A stretch of DNA of 64,000 bases. Origin: Verrucomicrobiota bacterium. Lineage in GTDB: Bacteria > Verrucomicrobiota > Verrucomicrobiia > Opitutales > Opitutaceae. A program made the translations under genes and the position numbers. Numbering within the stretch: position 1 is the first letter of the stretch; each line of letters opens with the position of its first letter. The stretch lies in contig JACRKC010000093.1 in NCBI GenBank assembly GCA_016235555.1, positions 1 through 64,000 of the forward strand. The letters are read 5' to 3'. The notes beneath the pieces are model-generated. The model was not told the origin of the DNA. It did not search any database and saw only the letters and a list, made by a program, of their open reading frames with translations. This document shows, in pieces, positions 17,136 to 25,987 of the stretch.

Positions 17136-18223
17136 TGCGCAACGGCTTTCACGGCGGGGCGCCAGCGGATATAGCCGGCGTCGCGCCAAGGCTCAGTCAG
17201 CGGCTGCACCGGGGCGGTTCGGGTCAGCAGTCGCAGCCCGCCCCAAAGAATCCCGAGTCCATGGATGAAATGGAACAGAAAGAAGCAGAAAGGCAGGATG
17301 AAAACGTGCGCTACGTTCCGATATCGCACCGCCTGCTGTATCGCCGAGCCGACCGCCAAAAGAGCATAGAACGCCATCACCGCGCCAAACAACGCTGCCA
17401 GTCGCGAGTCGAGCGGGGACAATAGCATGCCACCGATACAGCCGGTCGCGAAAACGCCCGTGATGGCGTGACGCGGGGCAAACGCATACGGAGCGATATA
17501 CCAAAGATAGGCGTTATACGGTGCCTCGAGCACGACCTGTTTTTTGAGAAACTTGGCGAAGGTGGGTTGGTTGTGGTAACTGCATTGAATCTCCGGATTG
17601 AACCAGATATTCATTCCCGCCGCCCGAATCCGCTGGTTGAATTCGTAGTCTTGGGCGCGAATCAGGCGCTCATCCAGATAACCGATCGAGTCGAACACCT
17701 TGCGCGAGAACAACGCATAGGCCACGGTGTCCACCGGCCCCTCCGTCGCGCCGGTGCGAAACCCAGAGTTGCCGACGCCGAACTTGTGGGTCGTCAGCGC
17801 TTGCACGACCAGGGCACCCAAACCATCGCCACCGGGCAGCGTGATGCAATATCCACCCACTACCGGTGCGCCGGTGCGCACCGCGGTTTCGAGGCAAAGT
17901 CGCACGTAGTTGCGTGAAAAATGAGTATGTGCGCCGAGCCATAGATAATAATCCGCCCGCTCCGACTGCACCGCGATGTTGACGGCGCACGCCTGATAGC
18001 GTCGCGGATTAGTCAGATATCGGACATTCGACTTCGCGCGCGCAAACTCCGAGACAATGGCCGGAGTGGCATCGGTCGAACCACCGTCCAATACCAAGAC
18101 GGTCAGCTCCGTGTGGGCGGGCAACTCGAACGACAGGATCGAATCGAGACACTGGCGAATGAACTTCTCTTCATTCCGGCACGGAACGATCACGCATACC
18201 GACGTGGTGGCTTGAGATCTCAT
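17129..18223 (-). CDS. Family 2 glycosyltransferase with C-terminal membrane segments
   Basis: 364 residues, ATG 18223. GT-A fold: SVCVIVPCRNEEKFIRQCLD at the N-terminus, VLVLDGGSTDATPAIVSEFA (first Asp motif), ARVNIAVQSE-like acceptor region, and GYLDERLIRAQDYEFNQRIR (ExD-type catalytic loop). The last 100 residues hold two or three hydrophobic helices (ALFGAVMAFYALLAVGSAI and HVFILPFCFFLFHFIHGLG), so it is membrane-attached. It adds one sugar to the lipid-linked repeat unit at the cytoplasmic face. Confidence 0.9.
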   Translation of the reverse strand: MRSQATTSVCVIVPCRNEEKFIRQCLDSILSFELPAHTELTVLVLDGGSTDATPAIVSEFARAKSNVRYLTNPRRYQACAVNIAVQSERADYYLWLGAHTHFSRNYVRLCLETAVRTGAPVVGGYCITLPGGDGLGALVVQALTTHKFGVGNSGFRTGATEGPVDTVAYALFSRKVFDSIGYLDERLIRAQDYEFNQRIRAAGMNIWFNPEIQCSYHNQPTFAKFLKKQVVLEAPYNAYLWYIAPYAFAPRHAITGVFATGCIGGMLLSPLDSRLAALFGAVMAFYALLAVGSAIQQAVRYRNVAHVFILPFCFFLFHFIHGLGILWGGLRLLTRTAPVQPLTEPWRDAGYIRWRPAVKAVAQC

Positions 18224-18309
18224 GAATTGGTTGATGTAAAATTGGATCTACGCGGCAGTCAATTGTCCGGGCCGACGCATGCCAGCCTGTTTGACAAAAC
18301 CGCGGTGCG

Positions 18310-19050
18310 CTAGCGCCGCGCGTCCGGTTCGGTTGCCACACGGAAGAGCGTTTCCAGCAGCCGGTGGAATCGGGTGTCCGCGTGAAAACGCTCGATCGGC
18401 TCCCCGCTGGAAAGTCTGACAAAAAACTGCCTCTGCGGTGCGTGCAACAGCTGCCGTGTCGTGCTGGCCCACCACGAAACCGCGCCCGACAAGCTGCCAT
18501 GACGGCGCTGCCAGTCGGCGAAGCGTCGTCCCCCGACAAAATGCCAGAAGATCACGTGCTGTCGCCCGCCCTGTGGATCGGCGAAAATCCGCCACTCTCC
18601 GCCGTCGACCGTGTGGCTGCCAATCTGCATCGTGATGTTTTGGCGAGCTTCCAGGCACACCCAGCCACTGTCCCGCCAGCAGCCGTCGGGCGTATGCGAT
18701 GCAACCTCGCGCGGAGGCATCCGGGCCGGCGACCAGTAGGCCGCGTATATATCCAACGGAAGCCCATCGAAGAAATAGCGGCGGTAGACCGACGAATCAA
18801 AATTCAGCGTCGCAACGACGTCCTGCGCCACCGCCTCCGTCGGCCCGAGCGACAAGGTCTCGAATTTGAGTCGATCAAGTCCTGCCGGGAGAATTTGAGT
18901 CAGTTCGACGAGATTGTGACGTGCCGGGTCGTCAGGCCTCGGCGCGCGGCACAGCGTTACCACAATGGCACTACCCAGCACGGCGCCACCCAGAACCCTC
19001 GCGCCAAGGGCGGACCACCGCCACGAACCGGTCGCGAGGGTGGTCTTCAC
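18310..19050 (-). CDS. EpsI-like exosortase-associated protein without an exosortase
   Basis: 246 residues from a GTG at 19050 that overlaps the upstream polymerase stop (GTGA). A single N-terminal membrane helix (VLGGAVLGSAIVVTLC) is followed by the EpsI/DUF3485 signature: AAYWSP, SHTPDGCWRDSGW and HVIFWHFVGG. EpsI proteins normally accompany or are fused to an exosortase (EpsH/XrtB type) in exopolysaccharide loci and have a periplasmic domain. No exosortase with its Cys/Arg/His triad is found in this window. Its position next to the polymerase suggests a part in repeat-unit polymerisation or export; that is inference. Confidence 0.7.
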   Translation of the reverse strand: MKTTLATGSWRWSALGARVLGGAVLGSAIVVTLCRAPRPDDPARHNLVELTQILPAGLDRLKFETLSLGPTEAVAQDVVATLNFDSSVYRRYFFDGLPLDIYAAYWSPARMPPREVASHTPDGCWRDSGWVCLEARQNITMQIGSHTVDGGEWRIFADPQGGRQHVIFWHFVGGRRFADWQRRHGSLSGAVSWWASTTRQLLHAPQRQFFVRLSSGEPIERFHADTRFHRLLETLFRVATEPDARR

Positions 19051-20516
19051 GGATGCCGCGACGCCGGCACCGAGCCACTTGTCGGCGGATTCAGGCGGCC
19101 AGGCGTCATCGGCTCCCGCGGTCGAACCACGAAATCCGTGATCAGCTTTACGAGGAACAGCGGCAGCGCCGCCATCAGCAACGCTTTGATCGAGCCGACA
19201 TACCCTGACCGGGCGCAGGCCAGAATCGACTGCGTGTAGATGGTCGCATACAGCAGCACGGAGAAATCAGTGCGGACAAACTTGATCAGACGCGCGTATA
19301 TCCAGCATTGGAAAACCATATAAATGGCACTGATGACCATGACTCCGGCGATGCCGAAGTCCCAATATCCGTCCTGATACATGAAAAGGCCGTAACCGCC
19401 ACCCGATTCGTATACGCCAGGATAGAACTTCACCACGAAGAGTTCGCTGGCAAACAGCGGGCGGTCGGGGAAAAGAAACTTGGGCAGGAACGCGCCGAAC
19501 TGCGAAACGAGCATATAGCCGTGCTGATATTCGCTCTCGCCGGTGTCGATGGCGATGATCAGCCGCAGCAGATTCGTGCTGGTGGCAAGTTCGCCCGAAT
19601 TCTCCAGCGCGAGGAATGATAATCCCTGCCCCTGATACTCGTCGGACAGCACGGTTTTGAAACCGCTGAGCGACGACTGGCTGCGGGCAACCGCAATGCC
19701 GTTGATGACGACGTATGTAACCGCGCTGAGCGCGAGCAGCGTCTTCATGTCAATGAGCCGCCGGCGGTAGTTGAAGGCGATCAGCAGAACCGTCGCAGCG
19801 GACATCATCACTCCACGCCAGCCCGACAGCATCGACGTGAGGATGTGGGCGCACAGCAGCACGATTGCGATCCCCCGGTGGTAGGGCTTCGACACTCGAT
19901 CAGCGAGGGTCAGCGCGCTCCAGCACACGATGAGCGTCACCGGGGCCGCGACCAGAAACACGCCCCTCAGGCCGGCGTAATAGTCGCCGAAGTTTTCCGT
20001 GCGCGAAGTGAGCGCGTTTTCGGAATAATTGGTGGGCTGAAGGAAGTTGAAGGTCTTCAGGTAGAACGGAAGAAACGCCGTCCCGATCACGATCATCGTC
20101 AAGCCCAGCGAACGACGGAACTGCCGGCTCTCAATTTCCGCGGCCTGAACCGATACCTGAGGCAGCGTGCGCGGCCGGCGGAACAGGAAGCTCGCGGCGA
20201 TCTGCCCGGCAGCGAGCGCGAGTTGCCCGCAGAGGCATGTCACCACATACATCGTCAGCTGCTTTTCCGTGAAGACTTCCCCGTAAATCGTCACGCCGTT
20301 CTTTGTGACATGGATGAGGGTCGACAAGGCATAAAGAAACGCGAGCCCGTATAGTCCGTAATACGGCTGAAAGTAATCGCGGTGCCTGGTATTGAAATCG
20401 ACGCCCAGCAGAAAAATCGCCGCGCTCGCGAGAACGAAGAAAGGGACCAGGCCGTTGTCGAAAAACAGGCTTCCGACAGCGAGCAGAGCGGGCACGACGA
20501 TGCCAATGATCTTCAT
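19047..20516 (-). CDS. Wzy-like O-antigen/exopolysaccharide repeat-unit polymerase
   Basis: 489 residues, ATG 20516. About twelve hydrophobic helices are visible, beginning MKIIGIVVPALLAVGSLFF, then FFVLASAAIFLLGV, VTLIVCWSALTLAD and HRGIAIVLLCAHILTSMLSG. The long loop ARSQSSLSGFKTVLSDEYQG and GESEYQHGYMLVSQFGAFLP (R..S...F..V...G and P-K-F-L-F-P-x-R-P) resemble the O-antigen polymerase (oligosaccharide repeat) family. Sequence conservation in Wzy is low, so the call rests on topology, on these loops and on the neighbouring Wzx. The last 30 residues are cytoplasmic and Pro/Arg-rich. Confidence 0.78.
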   Translation of the reverse strand: MKIIGIVVPALLAVGSLFFDNGLVPFFVLASAAIFLLGVDFNTRHRDYFQPYYGLYGLAFLYALSTLIHVTKNGVTIYGEVFTEKQLTMYVVTCLCGQLALAAGQIAASFLFRRPRTLPQVSVQAAEIESRQFRRSLGLTMIVIGTAFLPFYLKTFNFLQPTNYSENALTSRTENFGDYYAGLRGVFLVAAPVTLIVCWSALTLADRVSKPYHRGIAIVLLCAHILTSMLSGWRGVMMSAATVLLIAFNYRRRLIDMKTLLALSAVTYVVINGIAVARSQSSLSGFKTVLSDEYQGQGLSFLALENSGELATSTNLLRLIIAIDTGESEYQHGYMLVSQFGAFLPKFLFPDRPLFASELFVVKFYPGVYESGGGYGLFMYQDGYWDFGIAGVMVISAIYMVFQCWIYARLIKFVRTDFSVLLYATIYTQSILACARSGYVGSIKALLMAALPLFLVKLITDFVVRPREPMTPGRLNPPTSGSVPASRHP

Positions 20517-20719
20517 GCGGAAAAAGGAATGCGATTACGGCGGGCCGGCGACACGGATCGCCAGCAATCTGGGTCAATCGCGAATGGCCCTAAGATAGCG
20601 AAATGCGATTGTTGATGCCCAATGAGAGGTTGCAGTAGGCGGGACGATACCGGCCCTAAACTTAGCGCCACTCGGGTCAATCGCCGAGGTCCATTGCTGG
20701 CAGCCGACGAAACCGTCAT

Positions 20720-22162
20720 TCAGCTGGGCGCGATTCGCGCAGCACCACCAGAGTAACCAGATGTTGCGCGGTAGCGCTGGATTATCTCCACGACATCACG
20801 GAACAGATGTTGAGAGCCCCAATAGATGGTTCCGCAGCCGACCAGGACCAGCGCAGCCACGCCGCCATGCGGCACCGTCGCACGGAGCACTTGCGCAGCA
20901 TGCACCACAATGACGTAGGCCCCCACCGCCACGGCAATCTGCTGGAGTATTTCCCGCCAGGTGAGGCCGAACGTTGCCACAGCGGCCTTGAGATTGAACA
21001 GGTGGCAGGTGCCCGACTGGGCGAGCACAACCGAGGCGATCGCGCCCAGAAAACCGAACTTCGGGATCAACACGTAGCAACCTCCAACGTTGAGGAGGGC
21101 CGACGCGAGAGACTGCCACTTGAAGTTGGTGTATCCAGCACTGATCAAGGCGTTTGTCACGGCCATCTGCGCAGCCTCCACAATGAGAAATGCTCCATAG
21201 AGCGCGACGGCGTGGTGGGAAGTGCCGAGTTGAATCGCCGGGAAGAACACCGTCCAAATCTCCACGATCGCCACGGTGACCACCAGCAGGGCAAGCGTCG
21301 TGCATGACAGGATTGTCCGGAGATTGCCCAGGATGGCACGGTTTCGCTCGGCGGGATTGTTGCCAAAGTGCAGCGCCGAAATCCGCACCGCCGAAAGTGT
21401 CGAAATGACGGAAAACACCGAGATCGCGTAATAAAACACTTGGTGAACGGAGCCAAACAGCGCCACCGTCTCGGCGTTTGAATAGGTCCGCAATGCAAAC
21501 ACCTGATAGTTGTAGATGAACAGGGCGGGCACGGTGTAATAAAGCCAATTCACGTGATCGCTCCGGTATTTCCAGAACACGGTCAGATCGGGAGCGGCGC
21601 GGGTGACCAGCGCACGAAGTCGGCCGCTGAAACCGAGCACGGTGACCGTCTGTGCAACCGTCGCGAAGAGAATCGAAATGGGCAGCGTCGCGAGGCCCAC
21701 GTGAGCCTTCAACAGGACGTATTGCGTGGCGATCAGCACGACGGCCGAGACCATCTTGCCGGCCCGATCAAGCACCACTTCGCCGCCGGATACCAATGCC
21801 GGAGAAAGCACATTGGCGGCGGTGCGCATCAGCATCGCCCCAATCGCCGGCACCAGAACCGGCGCGTGCAAAAGCACACCGGCGCCGAAAATCAAGCCTC
21901 CCGCGGCAACGCCCCCCGCAAAGAGTGTTTTCGCGAGTCGCCCGGCGTCGTCCAGCAGATCCGGACGCCCTGAGGCTACGTTTCGCTGGACAATCGACGA
22001 AGCACCAAGATCGAACAGCGACACATAGGTGTAGGCCGCACTGATCACGATCCACGAGGCGGTCTGATCAATGCTGAGATGCCGCACGGCGAGGGCCACC
22101 GATGCGACCGAGACGAGGCCGTTGATCGCGATTTGCGCCAGAGCTATGAGAATTGTCGCCAC
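20720..22162 (-). CDS. Wzx-like polysaccharide flippase (MOP/PST family)
   Basis: 480 residues from a GTG at 22162, whose context is ...GCAGTGGCGACA; no ATG lies near. Twelve to fourteen hydrophobic helices in pairs start with ILIALAQIAINGLVSVASVA and include YTYVSLFDLGASSIVQRNVA, the polysaccharide-biosynthesis-family first-loop signature. It moves undecaprenyl-pyrophosphate-linked repeat units from the cytoplasmic to the periplasmic leaflet. It pairs with the Wzy-like polymerase immediately downstream and the initiating transferase at 12358. A 203-base gap follows before the polymerase gene. Confidence 0.87.
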   Translation of the reverse strand: MATILIALAQIAINGLVSVASVALAVRHLSIDQTASWIVISAAYTYVSLFDLGASSIVQRNVASGRPDLLDDAGRLAKTLFAGGVAAGGLIFGAGVLLHAPVLVPAIGAMLMRTAANVLSPALVSGGEVVLDRAGKMVSAVVLIATQYVLLKAHVGLATLPISILFATVAQTVTVLGFSGRLRALVTRAAPDLTVFWKYRSDHVNWLYYTVPALFIYNYQVFALRTYSNAETVALFGSVHQVFYYAISVFSVISTLSAVRISALHFGNNPAERNRAILGNLRTILSCTTLALLVVTVAIVEIWTVFFPAIQLGTSHHAVALYGAFLIVEAAQMAVTNALISAGYTNFKWQSLASALLNVGGCYVLIPKFGFLGAIASVVLAQSGTCHLFNLKAAVATFGLTWREILQQIAVAVGAYVIVVHAAQVLRATVPHGGVAALVLVGCGTIYWGSQHLFRDVVEIIQRYRATSGYSGGAARIAPS

Positions 22163-22186
22163 TGCAATCGTCCGGTCGCCCCCGGT

Positions 22187-23218
22187 TTACCGCCCGGCGG
22201 CGACGCCGCTGCCGAATGCGCCCCGGCGTGGTCCACGAGCCGACGTCGGCGCACGCATCAGTTGCTGATATAGAGCGATGAGCTGTTCCGCAATGGTGTC
22301 GACCGCCATGTGCTCGACGTGCCGGCGCAGCGAGGCCGACTTGCCCTCTCGCAGCGTTTGTTCGACGGCGTCAGCGAGCGCGAGAGGTGCCGGGGCGCAG
22401 ACGCGGCAGCGTGAATCGCGGGCCGCGATCTCCGCGAGATCACTCACGTCGGTCGACACGAAAGGTAACCCTGCCGCCAGCGCCTCCTTGATCGAATTCG
22501 GCCAGCCCTCGTGGAGCGATGTGCAGAGGACCATGTCGCAGGCGGCCACGAAGCGCGGCATGTCCTCGTGGGCGACCCCGCTGGCCACGCGCAACTCGAC
22601 GTCGCAGCCGCGCTTTTGCAGAATCTCGATCGCATTCAACGCAAGATCGATTCGCTTGATCGGGTTCTGGCGCGAGAGCGTGGTAAAAAGTATCTGGCGG
22701 CAGCGTCGATCGACCGCCGGCGCCGCGGTTTCATCGATCGCAACGAATCTCCTGATATCGACGGGGTCGGGAATGTAGTGACACCGGGCGTCGTCCCGCA
22801 GGAAAGCCCCGACCTCGCGCCGGAGGCGATGCGACATCACCACGACGGCCTCGTAGGCGGGCAACGAGGCCCTCGTGAGCGTGACCGCCAGGGCCGAGTG
22901 CGCGTAAGTGCGGTTCACCGCGTTGCGGTAGCGGTGCCAGTCGGACCCCCGGATGCTAACCACCCGCCGGCAGGCCGCCCACCGGCTCACGAACGCGGTC
23001 ATCGAGCCGAACTGGGCATGACAGATGTCGAAATCCCGCGATCGGCTCCTGATGGCCCGGAGATTGCGAACCACCCCGCCGATCCGGTTCAGCGCGCCGG
23101 TGTAGAACAGGGTAAGCTCGCAGCCTCTCGCGCGCATGCCTTCGCGCAGGATGTGCATGAACACTCCCGAACCAGGTGTGCTGGGATCGTAGTTATGCGT
23201 CCAAAGGATTCTCATCAA
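22187..23218 (-). CDS. Family 4 (GT-B) glycosyltransferase
   Basis: 343 residues; ATG 23218 or the next codon ATG 23215 (MRILWTHNYDPSTPGSGVFM). The N-domain carries the acceptor loop GSGVFMHILREGMRARG, the middle has VVSIRGSDW and the C-domain has ILFTTLSRQNPIKRIDLALN, VASGVAHEDMPRFVAACDMV, CTSLHEGWPNSIKEALAAGL and PFVSTDVSDLAEI, the E-x7-E donor-binding motif of GT4 enzymes. It is a retaining glycosyltransferase that uses a nucleotide sugar. It ends 24 bases before the flippase gene. Confidence 0.91.
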   Translation of the reverse strand: MMRILWTHNYDPSTPGSGVFMHILREGMRARGCELTLFYTGALNRIGGVVRNLRAIRSRSRDFDICHAQFGSMTAFVSRWAACRRVVSIRGSDWHRYRNAVNRTYAHSALAVTLTRASLPAYEAVVVMSHRLRREVGAFLRDDARCHYIPDPVDIRRFVAIDETAAPAVDRRCRQILFTTLSRQNPIKRIDLALNAIEILQKRGCDVELRVASGVAHEDMPRFVAACDMVLCTSLHEGWPNSIKEALAAGLPFVSTDVSDLAEIAARDSRCRVCAPAPLALADAVEQTLREGKSASLRRHVEHMAVDTIAEQLIALYQQLMRAPTSARGPRRGAFGSGVAAGR

Positions 23219-23266
23219 TGCATCACAGGGCGCCGGCAGATCGTATCCCGGTAACTGATGCCGAAC

Positions 23267-24262
23267 TCACTCCGACGATTTCCGCAGCTTAAGCGTGTGC
23301 AGGACCCGCTTCGCGGCCCGCCGGGCGCGATACTCGCCGCGGATCAAGCGGTTCATCGCTGCATACGAGAGCTGCGCCAGACGGCCGCTTTCACCCGCCC
23401 GACTGCGCAGGCTGCTCTCGGTTTCGAACACATACCGGGAGAATCCCCGACGCGCAAAACGCGGCGGCAACGCGATGCCGAGGGCGTGCGGCGTCGCAAC
23501 CACAAAATGGCGGCGGAGAAACCCCACATAGGTTTCGAAGTCCATCCCGGGCAGGGCGTCGGCATACTTGTCGCGAATATCGGTGTCCGGCGGAACCCGG
23601 CCGCTGTTGCGGAGGAAACGAACGAACAAAACCTGTTCGGCCGTCGGCCGGCGCACATAGGAGAGTAGTTCGTCATGGTGCGGCGCCACCAGCGGCCCGT
23701 CCCAATAACGCAGCACATCCTCCTTGCGGCCGCAGAAGAACAGATCGGACAGATGCCCGACGCAGCGGTGCTCGCCACCATATTCGAAAAAATGGAGGCG
23801 GGTGAAATGGCTGCATGCGACGAGCGGCTGCGCGAACATCTCAGGCTTCGGCCGCGGCTGAAGCAGCCCCGCGAGCCGCGCGTTCAGGATTTTCGTGTCC
23901 GAACGCAGCTTGATCACGACGTCGCCCGTGGCCGCTTTCAGGCCTTCGACCGTGGAGACAATTTGCCGGTTCGTGTTCTCCACGTTCGGCCCGGCCACAC
24001 TCCGCCCCAAGACCACGGTGCCCGGGTCATCCGACAACACGACGTGATCCACGCGTCGCGTCACCTCCGGTGCCGGCGCCGCGGATTTCCAGCCGGAGTA
24101 GACGATCTCCGCCTGCGGGAAGTATTCCCGCGCGGAATTTACCACGTCGATTGTCGCAAAGCCCGCCTTGTCCGAGGCGGCCTTGAGCGGCCCCTGCACG
24201 ACAATCGACCACCGCAGCGCGAGTGTTTCCGCGCCCGATGTCATCCGTGGCCCCGAGCTCAC
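23267..24262 (-). CDS. WavE-like lipopolysaccharide synthesis glycosyltransferase
   Basis: 331 residues from a GTG at 24262 that overlaps the upstream stop (GTGA). It matches the WavE family in layout: WSIVVQGPLKAA near residue 19, EYFPQAEIVYSGWKS, VVLSDDPG, NVENTNRQIVSTVEGLKAAT, VIKLRSDTKIL (an R-x-D motif instead of the usual GT-A D-x-D) and LSDLFFCGRKEDVLRYWDG. WavE was named in the Vibrio cholerae core-polysaccharide locus and its reaction is not firmly established. The C-terminus is basic (RAGESGRLAQ...RRAAKRVLHTLKLRKSSE), as in peripheral membrane glycosyltransferases. Confidence 0.72.
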   Translation of the reverse strand: MSSGPRMTSGAETLALRWSIVVQGPLKAASDKAGFATIDVVNSAREYFPQAEIVYSGWKSAAPAPEVTRRVDHVVLSDDPGTVVLGRSVAGPNVENTNRQIVSTVEGLKAATGDVVIKLRSDTKILNARLAGLLQPRPKPEMFAQPLVACSHFTRLHFFEYGGEHRCVGHLSDLFFCGRKEDVLRYWDGPLVAPHHDELLSYVRRPTAEQVLFVRFLRNSGRVPPDTDIRDKYADALPGMDFETYVGFLRRHFVVATPHALGIALPPRFARRGFSRYVFETESSLRSRAGESGRLAQLSYAAMNRLIRGEYRARRAAKRVLHTLKLRKSSE

Positions 24263-25974
24263 GGCTTCCGCTCTTCAGCAGGGGTCTCCGCCGGACTGCC
24301 GGTTGCGGACGACGCGGAGAAGTCGCGGTAGGCCTTCCCCCCGACGGCCAGATGAGCCGGCAGCGCCTCGTCCTCCGGCACATCGAGACAACATAATTCG
24401 CCGCGGCTGTTTTCCTGATAACGAAGGTTGCTTTCGGGACAGGTGTAGATGCCGTCGGCTGTCGGATGACGGAGGGGATGCCCGTGGCGGCTGACCCAGC
24501 CTTTTTTTCGGGCGGGCGCGCCCACCATGAGCGCGTAGTCGGGAACGTCCTTCGTCACGACCGCGCCGGCGGCGATCAGACAGTAGCGGCCCAACGTCGT
24601 GCCACAGACGATCGTCGCATTCGCGCCAACCGAAGCGCCGCGGCGGATGCACGTGCTTTCATAGAGGGAACGGCGATTGATCTGCGACCGCGGGTTGGAC
24701 ACATTGGTCAGCACGCAGGATGGCCCGAGAAACACATCGTCCTCGATAATCGCCCCCGTATAGATCGAGACGTTGTTCTGCACCTTCACATTTCGGCCGA
24801 GCTTCACGTTCGGGCTGACGACCACATTCTGGCCGAGATTGCAGTGCGCGCCGAGCTCGGCGTTTTCCATCACATGGCTGAAATGCCAGATTTTGGTCCC
24901 CTCACCGATCACCGCCTTCGGATGAATGAACGCGGTCGGATGTGAGAAAAACCGCGCCCGGACGGAGGCCAGCTCCACGCGTGCACCGTCGCCGTCCAGG
25001 CTCGCCTGCGCCGCCTTCAAAACGCGCAGCACCCGCAGGCCTTCGTGCCCGTCCGTGCGCGGACGCGCGCGCGCCACACAGCAATCGCAGAAATGGCGAC
25101 ACTCCTCCTGCAGCGGCTCCTGCTCCGGCACGTTGATTTTCGTCCCGCCGACCTTGTTCGGAGTCGGCACGCGTCCTCCGGACCACGTGAGGTAGTCGCG
25201 GTAGACGACGAGCTTCTCCGCCCACGGCCTCGTGTCGTCGAAAACCGCCATGCCCAAGGAGCCGACGACGGTGAGCTTCTGCTCTTTGAAGGGATTCAGC
25301 CAACTCACGTAAACGTGAGCCCGAACATTTTCCGCAAAGCGGAACGAAGTCAGAGTCGTATCGGCGACGCCGGGCGTCAGATAGGACTCGCCGGTGCAGC
25401 ACACCTGCTCGGGCAGGCGGTTTCCCGCCAGCGACAGAATGACGGAGATGTCATGGGGCGCGAAGCTCCACAACGCATTCTCCTCCTTCCGGATCTTTCC
25501 AAGATTGAGACGATTGGAGGTGATGTATTGGAGCCGGCCCAACTCACCCGCCAGCAGCATCCGCTGCAATTCCTGCACACACGGATGATATTGCAGCAAA
25601 TGGCCGACCATCAGGATGCGCTTGCGCGTTTCGGCCAGCGCCACCAGTTCCTCGGCCTCGGCGCTGTCCAGACACAGCGGCTTCTCCACGAACACATCCT
25701 TGTCCGCCAGGAGGGCAGCCTTCGCGAGCTGGAAATGCATGGCAGCAGGCGCCGCGATGGCCACCTTTCGGATGGCGCCGTCATCGAGGACTTTCTGATA
25801 CGATCCCGTCTTGGCCACACCGCTGTAGTCGCTGCCATAGGTGGCCAGGATTTCGGGGCTGCGGTCGCACAGCGTGTGAAGCGCATGCAGCGCATGGAAG
25901 TTGCGCGCGAGGTTCTTGCCCCAGTAGCCGGCGCCCACCAGCGCCAGGTCGCGAGTCGTGTTCGTTTCGGTCAT
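24259..25974 (-). CDS. Fused UDP-GlcNAcA 3-dehydrogenase and 3-amino-sugar N-acetyltransferase (WbpB-WbpD type)
   Basis: 571 residues, ATG 25974. Residues 1-340 are a Gfo/Idh/MocA oxidoreductase (LALVGAGYWGKNLARNFHAL, VAIAAPAAMHF, VFVEKPLCLD with the EKP lysine, HLLQYHPCV), matching WbpB/WlbA, which oxidises C3 of UDP-GlcNAc uronate. Residues 345-520 are a left-handed beta-helix acyltransferase (HPKAVIGEGTKIWHFSHVM, NLGQNVVVSPNV, RRGASVGANATIVCGTTLGR, AAGAVVTKDV), matching WbpD/WlbB. A Cys-bearing tail (YTCPESNLRY...GELCCLD) follows. The two steps are separated in the pathway by the aminotransferase WbpE, whose gene is 13 bases upstream. Fusion puts the first and last of three steps on one chain. 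Confidence 0.9.
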   Translation of the reverse strand: MTETNTTRDLALVGAGYWGKNLARNFHALHALHTLCDRSPEILATYGSDYSGVAKTGSYQKVLDDGAIRKVAIAAPAAMHFQLAKAALLADKDVFVEKPLCLDSAEAEELVALAETRKRILMVGHLLQYHPCVQELQRMLLAGELGRLQYITSNRLNLGKIRKEENALWSFAPHDISVILSLAGNRLPEQVCCTGESYLTPGVADTTLTSFRFAENVRAHVYVSWLNPFKEQKLTVVGSLGMAVFDDTRPWAEKLVVYRDYLTWSGGRVPTPNKVGGTKINVPEQEPLQEECRHFCDCCVARARPRTDGHEGLRVLRVLKAAQASLDGDGARVELASVRARFFSHPTAFIHPKAVIGEGTKIWHFSHVMENAELGAHCNLGQNVVVSPNVKLGRNVKVQNNVSIYTGAIIEDDVFLGPSCVLTNVSNPRSQINRRSLYESTCIRRGASVGANATIVCGTTLGRYCLIAAGAVVTKDVPDYALMVGAPARKKGWVSRHGHPLRHPTADGIYTCPESNLRYQENSRGELCCLDVPEDEALPAHLAVGGKAYRDFSASSATGSPAETPAEERKP

Positions 25975-25987
25975 GCCGGGTGAAGGG

